Shown here piece by piece: positions 27,841-36,010 of a stretch of 64,000 bases of DNA (the first letter of the stretch is position 1; each line of letters starts with the position of its first letter). The notes under the pieces are model-generated. The model did not search any database. It was given only the letters and a program-made list of their open reading frames with translations, and was not told the origin of the DNA. The translations under genes were made by a program, and so were the position numbers. Location of the stretch: positions 56,702 through 120,701 of the forward strand of contig MTML01000011.1 of NCBI GenBank assembly GCA_002011215.1. The letters run 5' to 3'. The DNA is from Archaeoglobus sp. JdFR-24 (GTDB lineage: Archaea; Halobacteriota; Archaeoglobi; Archaeoglobales; Archaeoglobaceae).

Positions 27841-27938
27841 GGGCCCGTGGCTCAGCTTGGTTAGAGCGCTCGCCTGATAAGGCAATGATATATGCCGCAG
27901 CAAGCGAGAGGTCCGGGGTTCAAACCCCCGCGGGCCCA
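27841..27938 (+). tRNA. tRNA-Ile (anticodon GAT) with 23-nt intron
   Basis: The acceptor stem GGGCCCG (27841-27847) pairs with CGGGCCC (27931-27937), followed by discriminator A (27938). The T arm has GGGGTTCAAACCCC. The anticodon GAT is at 27876-27878. An intron at 27880-27902 lies between positions 37 and 38, the usual archaeal site. The anticodon stem CTCGC/GCGAG forms the outer helix. Exon CTGA pairs with intron GCAG (one mismatch) as the central helix, and intron GGCA/TGCC forms the inner helix. The bulges TAA and CAA hold the cut sites, so this is a standard bulge-helix-bulge. CCA is not encoded. The spliced tRNA is 75 nt long. Confidence 0.95.
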
Positions 27939-28066
27939 TAGTTAATGAGACTTTACCCTCACATTTAAAGGGCTCTTCCATTCAAATTCTCTTCTCAAGT
28001 GGATCGTTAACAAATCAGCAATTATCAAGCATAACCAATATATATTCACCGTTCAACCGCTTGTAA

Positions 28067-29275
28067 ATGGCCAGAAGCGTCCTCCTTACCACATCATTCT
28101 CAGCATTCATCGTGATGGTGGGTGTTGGCATAATCTCCCCCCTACTTCCACTTTTCGCAGAAGATCTAGGAGCAAGCGGGGTATGGATAGGAATAATATT
28201 CTCAGCATACTCCTTCTCCAGGCTCGTCTTTCTACCACTGGCTGGTAAAATGGGTGACAGATATGGTAAAAAGAATATCATCAGCACAGGACTGCTCTTC
28301 TATTCCCTGATATCCATATTATATGTTTTCTCGAGAACACCGGAAGAACTCTCAGCGGTTAGACTCCTTCATGGAGTAACATCCGCGATGATAATTCCAA
28401 TCGCAATGGCTTATGCAGCAGAGATATCTCCAAAGGGGAAAGAGGGATATTTTATGGGTTATTTCAATCGAGCCCTTTTTCTCGGAATGGCCACCGGACC
28501 GCTAATGGGAGGTTTTATTTCAGATATAGTTGGAATAAGGTACACCTTCCTGTCTCTGAGCGTTCTGGGGTTTTTTACTTTGATTCTCGTTTTACTAACT
28601 TTCCCGTCCACGTCGATGAGCAGAAAAGGCATAAAGGAACGCGGCCTTATAAAGTCGATTAGAAGTTCGATGGTAAGATTGTCTCTGTTTTTTAGATTCC
28701 TCAATTCAATGGGCAGGGGAAGCATCCTCAGTTTCCTTCCGATCTATCTTGGAATAATTGGCTTTATGCCATCCTTAATTGGTATTATAATATCAACGAA
28801 TCTTCTCATTTCAGCACTCATTCAACCATCATCTGGAAAACTGACTGACAGAATCGGTCCATTCTATCCTGTAACAATCTCCACTCTGCTGGGAGCACTC
28901 ATTTTATTCCTGATACCAAGAATCGAAAATTTTTATTTTCTGGCAATTCTAAGCGCTATGCTGGGTATAACCAGCGCTCTGAACATACCTGCAATCGGTG
29001 CGATGGTTGCAGTTGAAGGAAAGGCTCATGGAGGGATGGGCAGCCTGATGGGAACCCTCTCGGCATCAAAAAGCCTGGGGAGGATAGCAGGTCCGCTGAT
29101 TTCAGGGGCAATATATGATGTTTTTGGAGGGGGGCTGTATGGAGTCAGAATGGCATTCTCCTTTGCAGCGGTTTTAACTCTCTTCTCTGCATTTGTATTC
29201 TGGGCGGGATGGATGAAAGGGGGAAGGGGAGAATGGAAAGAAATAACGGGATCCATGGATTCCTTAGTTGATTAG
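28067..29275 (+). CDS. Major facilitator superfamily transporter
   Basis: This 402-residue membrane protein has the twelve-helix pattern of MFS drug/multi-substrate exporters. The signature loop between helices 2 and 3 reads GKMGDRYGKK (near residue 63). Motifs around the fourth and fifth helices, including RLLHGV and GPLMGG, are also present. The substrate cannot be predicted. A tatatatt box about 26 nt before the ATG indicates a leaderless transcript starting just after the tRNA-Ile gene. It is clearly related to the MFS gene at 46250-47458 (both have LGxxGxWIG and a similar N-terminus), so the two are paralogues. Confidence 0.88.
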   Translation: MARSVLLTTSFSAFIVMVGVGIISPLLPLFAEDLGASGVWIGIIFSAYSFSRLVFLPLAGKMGDRYGKKNIISTGLLFYSLISILYVFSRTPEELSAVRLLHGVTSAMIIPIAMAYAAEISPKGKEGYFMGYFNRALFLGMATGPLMGGFISDIVGIRYTFLSLSVLGFFTLILVLLTFPSTSMSRKGIKERGLIKSIRSSMVRLSLFFRFLNSMGRGSILSFLPIYLGIIGFMPSLIGIIISTNLLISALIQPSSGKLTDRIGPFYPVTISTLLGALILFLIPRIENFYFLAILSAMLGITSALNIPAIGAMVAVEGKAHGGMGSLMGTLSASKSLGRIAGPLISGAIYDVFGGGLYGVRMAFSFAAVLTLFSAFVFWAGWMKGGRGEWKEITGSMDSLVD

Positions 29276-29360
29276 TATTAACCGGGAGTTGATTAACCGG
29301 ATGTGATAGTGTTAACATAATCCTGCTGGAAACGATAAACCATGAGATGATGCATATAAC

Positions 29361-30413
29361 CTAAACCAGATTGTTCAGACCATATTTTTCAGTTATTTGA
29401 ACAGCCAGACTCATTTCACCTCTGGTCAACCTTCGTGCAATTTCGGGATACTCCATTGCTTTGAAGGTGGGATAGTACTGGAACATTAAATTAAATCTGG
29501 TCTCTTTTCCGAGCTTTTCCGAGACCCATTTTACAATCTCTTCTGTGCAGCACTCAAGGTGTCCTGGCATTATGAGGTGTCTTATCAGAAGCTCACCATT
29601 TTGTGATGCTCTCTTGAAATTTCTTGTCACAACCTTCCAGTAATTTTTCACCTTTGAATACTTGAGGGCACATCTGTCGTTCCCATATTTGAAATCTCCG
29701 AGCCAGACATCAACAACGTCCTCTATTATTTCTGCCAGTTCTTCTGAATGGTACATATTTGAATTCCACACAACAGGGATATTTGAGTCAACAAGGTTCA
29801 GAATCTCCATGATTGTGTGTGCATGCTGATCGGGATTACCGCCGACAAAATTTACATTTCTGCTTCCCTGCCTGTACCTTCTTTCAATCACTCCAGCGAT
29901 CTCATGTGGGTTGACAGCATAATCGTCATGATAAACTATATCGAAGTTCTGACAGAAAACACATTTGAAGGTACATCTGTTGAAGAAAATGGTGTTGGAA
30001 GGAACAAGCTCAGGTTCTTCACCCATATGGAGAAATTCAGATGAATAGTAACTTTTGTCCGTGCATTTGCAGACTCCCGTCTCTTCATATCTATTAACCT
30101 CACATCTTCTCTCACAAAAGACACAATTTTTGAGTATTTCACGCAGAATTTTAACTTTTAGTTTTATAAAATTGTTTTTAGGGATTTTTTGAGACAATAT
30201 TTTTTGAATTTCAAATTCGGCACTCTCTCTCAAAATTTTAAGAAACTCCGACTTAGTCTGGCTGTGGATCCTGAGCAACTCGTCGAGCTCCTCTGCACCT
30301 TCAACCTCAACTCTTCTGGCTATCTGGAATTTTGCAATAGCTTCTCCTCTGTTAATTCTTTCATATCTTGTGAGACTGCCTTCGGGACTCACAATAATCC
30401 TTAGGAAAATCAT
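29361..30413 (-). CDS. PflX-like radical SAM protein
   Basis: This 350-residue radical SAM protein belongs to the PflX (COG1313) group related to pyruvate formate-lyase activating enzymes. The cluster motif is CTFKCVFC near residue 150. Upstream is a cysteine set typical of this group: CVFCERRC and GVCKC near residues 97-116. The first 90 residues are a charged helical extension not needed for the core. Members of this group have no proven substrate. The gene is divergent from a small leaderless frame at 30484-30648, with about 70 nt between them. A second radical SAM protein with related layout lies at 40542-41567. Confidence 0.82.
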   Translation of the reverse strand: MIFLRIIVSPEGSLTRYERINRGEAIAKFQIARRVEVEGAEELDELLRIHSQTKSEFLKILRESAEFEIQKILSQKIPKNNFIKLKVKILREILKNCVFCERRCEVNRYEETGVCKCTDKSYYSSEFLHMGEEPELVPSNTIFFNRCTFKCVFCQNFDIVYHDDYAVNPHEIAGVIERRYRQGSRNVNFVGGNPDQHAHTIMEILNLVDSNIPVVWNSNMYHSEELAEIIEDVVDVWLGDFKYGNDRCALKYSKVKNYWKVVTRNFKRASQNGELLIRHLIMPGHLECCTEEIVKWVSEKLGKETRFNLMFQYYPTFKAMEYPEIARRLTRGEMSLAVQITEKYGLNNLV

Positions 30414-30745
30414 GTTTAAAAGCTCTTATGTTTGAAAAGTTTGGATCGGATTTTTATTAAACGTCGTAAATGCGAGAGGCCAGGTGCCTAACGAAGCAAT
30501 AATTGGGGTTAAGCTGAGTGAATCACTCCCAGCTTTCGCAAGATCTCATCTACCCGAGATAGACAGCTCTCTCAGCCTTCCAGGCAGAAGCTTCGATGTC
30601 GAGGACTCGATCAAACTGCTTCAGCCCTGGATACCATGGTGGCAATAGAGAGTAATGTGCAGTGTTATAAACAACTTGCGGGCTCTCTCCATCAGAAGGA
30701 TACTTTCCCGCCCGCATTTATTAAAATATTAAGTATTTTTCATCA
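30414..30745. other. Gap with a small frame and a degenerate repeat copy
   Basis: The left part holds promoters for the PflX-like gene and for the 54-codon frame described separately. The right part (about 30670-30735) contains a stretch resembling the 51-bp dispersed repeat of 33517-33567; translated, both give an FPPxFxK peptide, but this copy is diverged. No further gene is seen. Confidence 0.45.
30484..30648 (+). CDS. Small leaderless frame, 54 residues, unknown
   Basis: The frame starts with GTG at 30484, 26-28 nt after a good TATA-like box (tttttattaa, 30451-30460), exactly where leaderless transcription would begin. The peptide begins MPNEAIIGVKLSES, is moderately acidic, and ends with the tryptophan-rich LLQPWIPWWQ. 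No family is recognised. It could be a genuine small protein or the surviving front part of a longer gene. Its downstream neighbour on the same strand is only a degenerate repeat. Confidence is limited by length. Confidence 0.4.
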   Translation: MPNEAIIGVKLSESLPAFARSHLPEIDSSLSLPGRSFDVEDSIKLLQPWIPWWQ

Positions 30746-32110
30746 TCACACTCCGGAAGAGACTCGCACATCTTTGAATCTCAACCAGGGGGTGACGGTG
30801 CTCTCAAACTGCATGAATTCTTTTCCACCATATTCAATCCTTTTGAGCAGTTCGTACACGTTGCCGTAGATCATTGCAGTTTTTACTGGTTTAATCTCAC
30901 CTTCAAGGATGTAGGAGTTCGCACACTCCAAGCTGAAATCACCGCTTATCGGATTCGAGGTGTGAGCACCGGCCAGAGAATGGATATACAGTACGTCATC
31001 GAAGCTTTCCTGTCTATCCAGCGGTTCGATAATCATGTTTGTTGGGCCGATAGCAGGGTAGCTGTTTCTTTCAATTCTTAAACCATTTCCTGTCGGATCC
31101 CCTTCAGAAATTTGAGCATGCCTCAGATCATTTAGGAAGTTCTCGAGGACACCCTCTTTCACGAGAACTGTCCTCTCTGTTTTATTCCCCTCATCGTCAA
31201 AAGGTGAACTCATGAAAAGGTCATCGGCTGAACCATCATCTATAAGATTGAGTCTTCCGAAAATCTCCTCCCCTTTTCTGTCTGCAAGAGGACTCCTCCC
31301 CTTTAAAATATTCTCCAGAGAAAATGCAGGATACAGGGCGAAATAGAGGAGCTGGTGGGCTGCAAGGGGTGAAAAAACAACGTCATACGTCTTTGCATCA
31401 GGTCTGGTTTTACCGCCTTTTGCGGAATTTTTGGCAAACCATGCCGAGTTTCTTGCAATCCTCTCCAGGTCCAGGTCAAGAGTACGACTGAAGGCCATAT
31501 CGTATGCGCTTCCATCCTCGAATACACATTCAATGGTGGCGGTTGAGGCTGTCGATTCACTCGATAAATCCGCTCCTGATGATGTGAGAATGGATGTCCT
31601 CAGCACTGAAACCTCTATTGAACCCTGTGCCGGGTTTACACCCATATCCATTGATTCAGAAATCAGTCTGTCTGCGGCATCCTGGAACCATGAAGAATCA
31701 ACATCAGCAGCTTTTTTACTGAAAATACCACTTACTCTGGCAATTCCACCGGGTGAGAAGTCTTTCAAATTCTCTTCTGAAACTTTCGATAGTTTTACAG
31801 CCATTTCGCATGTCTCAATGATCGATTCTGGGTCTGTTGTAAACGCAAAACCTACTCTACCATTCAGAATTGCTCTTACAGCCACACCCTCTTCTCTGTC
31901 TTCCGAAATTGCTTTTATTTCTCCCTTCTCAATTGTTAAAGATCTTTTAATCTCAACCTCGTGGAATATCTCCCAGGCATCAGCGTTGAAATCGAGGAAC
32001 TTTCTGGCAATATCTGTGTCGATGGTGTATGTTAGAAGATCTTGATACTCAAACTCCTGATCAGGTTGTTGACCAAGCTCTACATTGGACTTGTTTGCCC
32101 TCTTTTCCAT
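30746..32110 (-). CDS. tldE: TldE/PmbA-family peptidase partner
   Basis: This 454-residue protein is the TldE (PmbA) half of the TldD/TldE metalloprotease. The heterodimer degrades unfolded or modified peptides in other organisms. The family fold is seen in the N-terminal segment with SLTIEKGEIK and the C-terminal ISGDFSLECANSYI region. It lacks the HExxxH motif, as expected for TldE, whose partner carries the zinc. The ATG at 32110 stands just after the tldD stop, with GGGGGTG 6 nt upstream, so the two genes are co-translated. An in-frame GTG at 32119 overlaps the ribosome-binding site and is less likely. Confidence 0.88.
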   Translation of the reverse strand: MEKRANKSNVELGQQPDQEFEYQDLLTYTIDTDIARKFLDFNADAWEIFHEVEIKRSLTIEKGEIKAISEDREEGVAVRAILNGRVGFAFTTDPESIIETCEMAVKLSKVSEENLKDFSPGGIARVSGIFSKKAADVDSSWFQDAADRLISESMDMGVNPAQGSIEVSVLRTSILTSSGADLSSESTASTATIECVFEDGSAYDMAFSRTLDLDLERIARNSAWFAKNSAKGGKTRPDAKTYDVVFSPLAAHQLLYFALYPAFSLENILKGRSPLADRKGEEIFGRLNLIDDGSADDLFMSSPFDDEGNKTERTVLVKEGVLENFLNDLRHAQISEGDPTGNGLRIERNSYPAIGPTNMIIEPLDRQESFDDVLYIHSLAGAHTSNPISGDFSLECANSYILEGEIKPVKTAMIYGNVYELLKRIEYGGKEFMQFESTVTPWLRFKDVRVSSGV

Positions 32111-32111
32111 T

Positions 32112-33428
32112 TCAGACACCCCCTACAAAAGCCTCAACAACTGTTGGTGGTGCACCATCAGCAACAGGGACAAGCTGTCCGAGCTTTTCGCAAAATCCCG
32201 GATCGAAGGATAGGCCTTTTCCGACTTTAATATTTTTCAGGATTTCAAGCGTATGTCCGCTGAGCGAAACATCTCTTATCATCTCTTTCACCTCTCCATT
32301 GATAACGAGATATCCGTATTGAGCACTGAACTGGAAGTAACCTGTTGCGGGATTGGTCTCTCCACCTCTCGTTCCAACCAAGTAAACACCATTTCTGACC
32401 TCTTCAAGCAACTCCTCAAAACTGTAACTGCCTTCGGCGATGTACGTGTTGCTCATTCTGATTATGGGTTCAGAAACGCCTTGACACCTTGAATTACCCG
32501 GTTCGCCACCCAGTTTACAGGCAGTCTCTCTTGAATGGAGAAACTCTTTAAATATGCCCGCCTCGATTATGGTCTTCTTTCTCGCTCTTATCCCTTCATC
32601 ATCGAAGGGAAAGAATCCAAACTCCTCAAGCAAAGGGTCATCATACACGTAAAGATCTTCAGGGCCAACTCTTATGCCGGTCTCCTTTAAAACACTCGCC
32701 CCCTTTGTGAGGTGGTCTGCCTCAACAGCATGTCCAAACGCCTCATGAATGAAAACACCGCCGAGAGACGAATCCATTAGAACGGGCATCTTTCCGGATG
32801 GAGGGGGATGTGCCCTGAGCAATTCTTTAAGTTTGTTTTTAACCTCCTCAGCGATATTATATGGTCTGTCTCCGGAAAGAACCTCAAATCCACCCGGTTT
32901 GAATATACTTTTTGAGAGAAATTGTAGGAATTCATCCTTTGCAACGGCCTGAACCATGATCCCTGTTCTTGGCACTTCATAGTAAATCTCCGATCCATTT
33001 GAATTGACATATCTGAATACCCTCATCACCTCGATGTAGGTCAGCCGGGTACTCACAATGTGCGAGTCCTTGACCTCTTTTTCGAGATCTCTCAAAAACT
33101 TTACTTTCTCATCCACTGAAACATCCTTTGGATTAACTTTGGGTTTAAAAATGTGTTTTCCGCTCTCTGAAGATGTATCGATCTTTACCGAACCTTTTTT
33201 GACGATATTTCTCTCAGCCCTCTCTATTCCCATCGTTATATCCTTTTTCATATCCTTCTCTGCATCTTTGGCACCAATGATGCCGGAAAAATATCCCCAC
33301 GAACCATTTTTTAGAACTCTAAAGCCCCTCCCGTAAAAACTCTCAAACTTTGGCTTCTCCACATGTCCATTGTCAAGAGTTATTGAAAATGAGGTTGTTT
33401 TTATCTCTCTCACATCGAAAAATTCCAT
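32112..33428 (-). CDS. tldD: TldD metalloprotease subunit
   Basis: This 438-residue catalytic half of TldD/TldE has zinc-binding HEAFGH at residues 228-233, followed by EAD. The upstream DSSLGG stretch and the downstream SNTYIAEG and GGETNPATG segments are family hallmarks. The pair forms a closed chamber in E. coli that cleaves small peptides; that structural point is from the family. It is the first gene of a two-gene operon with tldE. The ATG at 33428 has no strong ribosome-binding site, and AT-rich sequence upstream is shared with a region of gene remnants at 33429-33991. Confidence 0.92.
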   Translation of the reverse strand: MEFFDVREIKTTSFSITLDNGHVEKPKFESFYGRGFRVLKNGSWGYFSGIIGAKDAEKDMKKDITMGIERAERNIVKKGSVKIDTSSESGKHIFKPKVNPKDVSVDEKVKFLRDLEKEVKDSHIVSTRLTYIEVMRVFRYVNSNGSEIYYEVPRTGIMVQAVAKDEFLQFLSKSIFKPGGFEVLSGDRPYNIAEEVKNKLKELLRAHPPPSGKMPVLMDSSLGGVFIHEAFGHAVEADHLTKGASVLKETGIRVGPEDLYVYDDPLLEEFGFFPFDDEGIRARKKTIIEAGIFKEFLHSRETACKLGGEPGNSRCQGVSEPIIRMSNTYIAEGSYSFEELLEEVRNGVYLVGTRGGETNPATGYFQFSAQYGYLVINGEVKEMIRDVSLSGHTLEILKNIKVGKGLSFDPGFCEKLGQLVPVADGAPPTVVEAFVGGV

Positions 33429-33484
33429 ATCTGGAATAAATGCATGAGGGATAAAAAATGAACGGTTTGTAATTTACCTGTAGT

Positions 33485-33786
33485 ATGTCTGAGAGTAGGA
33501 GATATGAGAGAAATGATGAACTCCTCCTCGCTCACGCAAGGGACTTCCCACCTGTATTTGTTAAAAATACATGACATACTGAAGCCTCTCACTGAAGTTG
33601 CTGTCGATTCGAACATCATCAGAAGAGCTGCGGAAGTTAAGCTGAGCTTAAATTGAGAAGAAAGGATAATCCTGAGAGATCTATAATTGCATGTTCGGAC
33701 GATGCTGAAGTGTTGACGTTCGATAAAGATTCTAATTCGCTTAAGGAACTTGAGTTTAAGATTGCTGTTCTGGATGATGGGTGTTA
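33485..33786 (+). pseudogene. Decayed small genes, including VapC-like PIN fragment
   Basis: From ATG 33485 a 29-codon frame (MSESRRYERNDELLLAHARD and onward to FPPVFVKNT) ends at a TGA. Past it, in another frame, the translation reads EVAVDSNIIRRAAEVKLSLN and then, after a stop and frame change, RSIIACSDDAEVLTFDKDS ending at TAA 33784-33786. The second and third parts resemble the C-terminal half of VapC-type PIN toxins (a helix RRAAEV, then IIA and LTFDKD near the last acidic residue). At least one frameshift and stop separate them, so a functional product is unlikely. Confidence 0.45.
33517..33567. repeat. 51-bp dispersed repeat, copy 1
   Basis: This stretch, starting TGAACTCCTCCTCGC, is repeated without a single mismatch, in inverted orientation, at 53014-53064. 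The flanks differ at both ends. Translation of the shared part gives ELLLAHARDFPPVFVK in both places. Confidence 0.95.
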
Positions 33787-33820
33787 ACTGAACCTTGGAT
33801 GATGGGTGTTAACTGAACCT
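33771..33820. repeat. 25-bp perfect tandem duplication
   Basis: The unit starting TGGATGATGGGTGTTAACTG occurs at 33771-33795 and 33796-33820. The first copy contains the stop codon (TAA, 33784-33786) of the PIN-like remnant. Confidence 0.93.
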
Positions 33821-33991
33821 CCCAATTAGTGTTTCATTATTTAATTATTCAGAATTACAATAGTTCTAACTTGTTCACGGTAATTGATACTAAAGTTACT
33901 GTAACAAGCTCTTTTGGGAGTTAAACAGACCTGAACGTTAAATACATGGTGGCTATATAAAATGTGTAAATAGAAATCATTAGGCAACCGC

Positions 33992-35863
33992 TTAGACAAC
34001 AGCCACCATCTCTTTAAGCTTGCCAAGGAGTTTTAGTTTTCTCTCTCCACTGACAAGGCTGTACTCAAGAACCTCATCAATCCTCCCAACAGGAACGATC
34101 TCTATTTTACCCTCGTTTTCAGCGTCCAGCAGAACATCGTCGATGTTATCCTTGGGTATTATAACTCTCTTCAACCCTGCCTGAATTGCAGCCTCAATTT
34201 TCTGGGTAACTCCCCCAACTGGCAGTACTTCTCCCTTAACTGAAATTGAACCCGTCATTGCAACGCTTTGGTCAACAGGAATCCCCTCAATGGCTGAAAT
34301 GACTGCTGTGGCTATACTTATACTTGCAGAATCACCCTCAACTCCGTCATATGTACCAACGAATTGAATGTGGACGTCTGTGTTGGAAATATCCTTCCCG
34401 ATAAACTTCTTTACTATTGCAGAGACATTTGTGACGGCTTCTCTTGCAATTTCCTGCAATCTACCGGTAGCGATAACTTTACCCTCCTCCTTGCTGAGTG
34501 CTGGAGTAATCTCTGCTATAATTGGTAAGACGACTCCTGCAGACTCACCGATAACCGCCAGACCGTTGACCCTTCCAATCTCGCTCCCATTTACGATAAA
34601 AAGTCTGTAGTCTCTTCTTCTCTCAATGTACTTGTCTGCAAGCTGTTCCTCAATTGTTTTGGCAATTTTCTTGGCTTTTATAACGTGATCAAGTCTTACC
34701 AGGTCTGCCCCCTCGCTCTTTGCAATGTCCCCTGCAGTTCTTATCAAACCACCAAGCTCTCTCAACCTTAATGTCAGGTGATTTCTTCTACCTGCCCTTC
34801 TTTTTGCTTCTCTGATTATTTCAGCGGTAGAATATCTGTCAAAGTGGGGAATCTTTCCATCTTTTATAACTTCCTGCGCGACAAATCTGACAAGCTTCCT
34901 TCGGTTCTCCTCAGTGTCGTTCATGGTATCGTTCACGTAGATCTCATACCCATATCCTTCAATTCTGCTCCTGAGTGCTGGATGCATCCCCAGAAGCGCA
35001 TCAAGGTTACCGGCAGCAACAAGAATGAAATCACAGGGTACCGGTTCAGTCCTTACCATAGCTCCGCTACTTCTTTCAGACTGTCCCGTAATTGGAAATC
35101 TCTTCTCCTGTAGAGCTGTGAGAATTTTCTGCTGGGATTCGATAGTTAAGGTGTTTATTTCATCTATGTAAAGCACACCCCTATGAGCTCTGTGAATCGC
35201 TCCAGCCTCAACCCTCTCATGTGCTGGAGTTTCAAGACCACCGCTCTGGAAGGGATCATGTCTAACATCACCAAAAAGCGCACCGGCATGTGCTCCAGTG
35301 GCATCCTCAAAGGGTGCAGTCTCTTTCTCAGCATTGTTTACTAGTAACTTTGGTATGTTTCTCTCCTCTTTGGGCAGCAGGTATCTTGCAACCAAGAATA
35401 GCATTGCTGCTGCGATTATACCCCATAGAATCTCTCCCTGAAGGGCGGAGTATCCGATTATGAAGAATACCAGCATGAAAAGGAAAAAGTTTCTCGCCTG
35501 CGTCTTTTTCATCGCTTCCTGCTTGTAAGCATCGACAATCTCCTTTCCCTTCCCTGCTGGAACGGTTCTGATCTTGGGCTGATTTGAATCTTCAGGATTC
35601 GGATAAACGAGTATATCCTCAAGTTCCTCTTTGGGCAGCAGCTCTGCCATAGCCTTGGCAAGCATAGACTTTCCAGTACCGGGAGATCCAATAAGCATAA
35701 CGTGCCTTTTCTGGATTGCAGCTTTCTTTATTGCCTCCACAGCGGCATCCTGGCCTATCACTTGGTCTATCAATTTATCGGGCACAGAGATCTCTGCTGT
35801 GGATTCAAATTCAAGATGGCCTACAAGCTCATCTATACTTGTATTCTTAGCAGACTTATCCAT
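33992..35863 (-). CDS. lonB: Membrane-anchored archaeal Lon protease (LonB)
   Basis: This 623-residue ATP-dependent protease degrades damaged and regulatory proteins at the inner face of the membrane. Walker A is GSPGTGKS (residues 59-66) and Walker B is VLYIDEIN. Two transmembrane helices lie at about residues 125-160, inserted within the ATPase domain as in other LonB proteins. The C-terminal protease domain has the Ser-Lys pair: S512 in EGDSAS and K555 in GVTQKIEA. Length and domain order are normal. The ATG at 35863 is in AT-rich sequence with a ttaaataagtta-like region upstream on the minus strand. Neighbours are not functionally linked. Confidence 0.96.
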   Translation of the reverse strand: MDKSAKNTSIDELVGHLEFESTAEISVPDKLIDQVIGQDAAVEAIKKAAIQKRHVMLIGSPGTGKSMLAKAMAELLPKEELEDILVYPNPEDSNQPKIRTVPAGKGKEIVDAYKQEAMKKTQARNFFLFMLVFFIIGYSALQGEILWGIIAAAMLFLVARYLLPKEERNIPKLLVNNAEKETAPFEDATGAHAGALFGDVRHDPFQSGGLETPAHERVEAGAIHRAHRGVLYIDEINTLTIESQQKILTALQEKRFPITGQSERSSGAMVRTEPVPCDFILVAAGNLDALLGMHPALRSRIEGYGYEIYVNDTMNDTEENRRKLVRFVAQEVIKDGKIPHFDRYSTAEIIREAKRRAGRRNHLTLRLRELGGLIRTAGDIAKSEGADLVRLDHVIKAKKIAKTIEEQLADKYIERRRDYRLFIVNGSEIGRVNGLAVIGESAGVVLPIIAEITPALSKEEGKVIATGRLQEIAREAVTNVSAIVKKFIGKDISNTDVHIQFVGTYDGVEGDSASISIATAVISAIEGIPVDQSVAMTGSISVKGEVLPVGGVTQKIEAAIQAGLKRVIIPKDNIDDVLLDAENEGKIEIVPVGRIDEVLEYSLVSGERKLKLLGKLKEMVAVV

Positions 35864-36010
35864 GGTTGGTTTAAGGTTGGTAGCTTAATTTAAATAAGTT
35901 ATGCCATTTCTATTCTTAAATCACCATCGATTGGTTTTGAATATGAAATAATGGTATATCAAAAAATCAAAAAATATTAAAACAGGAAATAATTTGATAT
36001 CACACCGCAA

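Larger units (their letters stand above)
33429..33991. other. Gap rich in gene remnants and repeats
   Basis: Within these 563 nt are a short frame containing one copy of a perfect 51-bp dispersed repeat (33517-33567), fragments of a PIN-domain-like gene (to 33786) and a perfect 25-bp tandem duplication (33771-33820). The rest (33821-33991) is AT-rich and shows no gene. Neither flanking gene (tldD start, lonB end) seems damaged. Confidence 0.55.
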
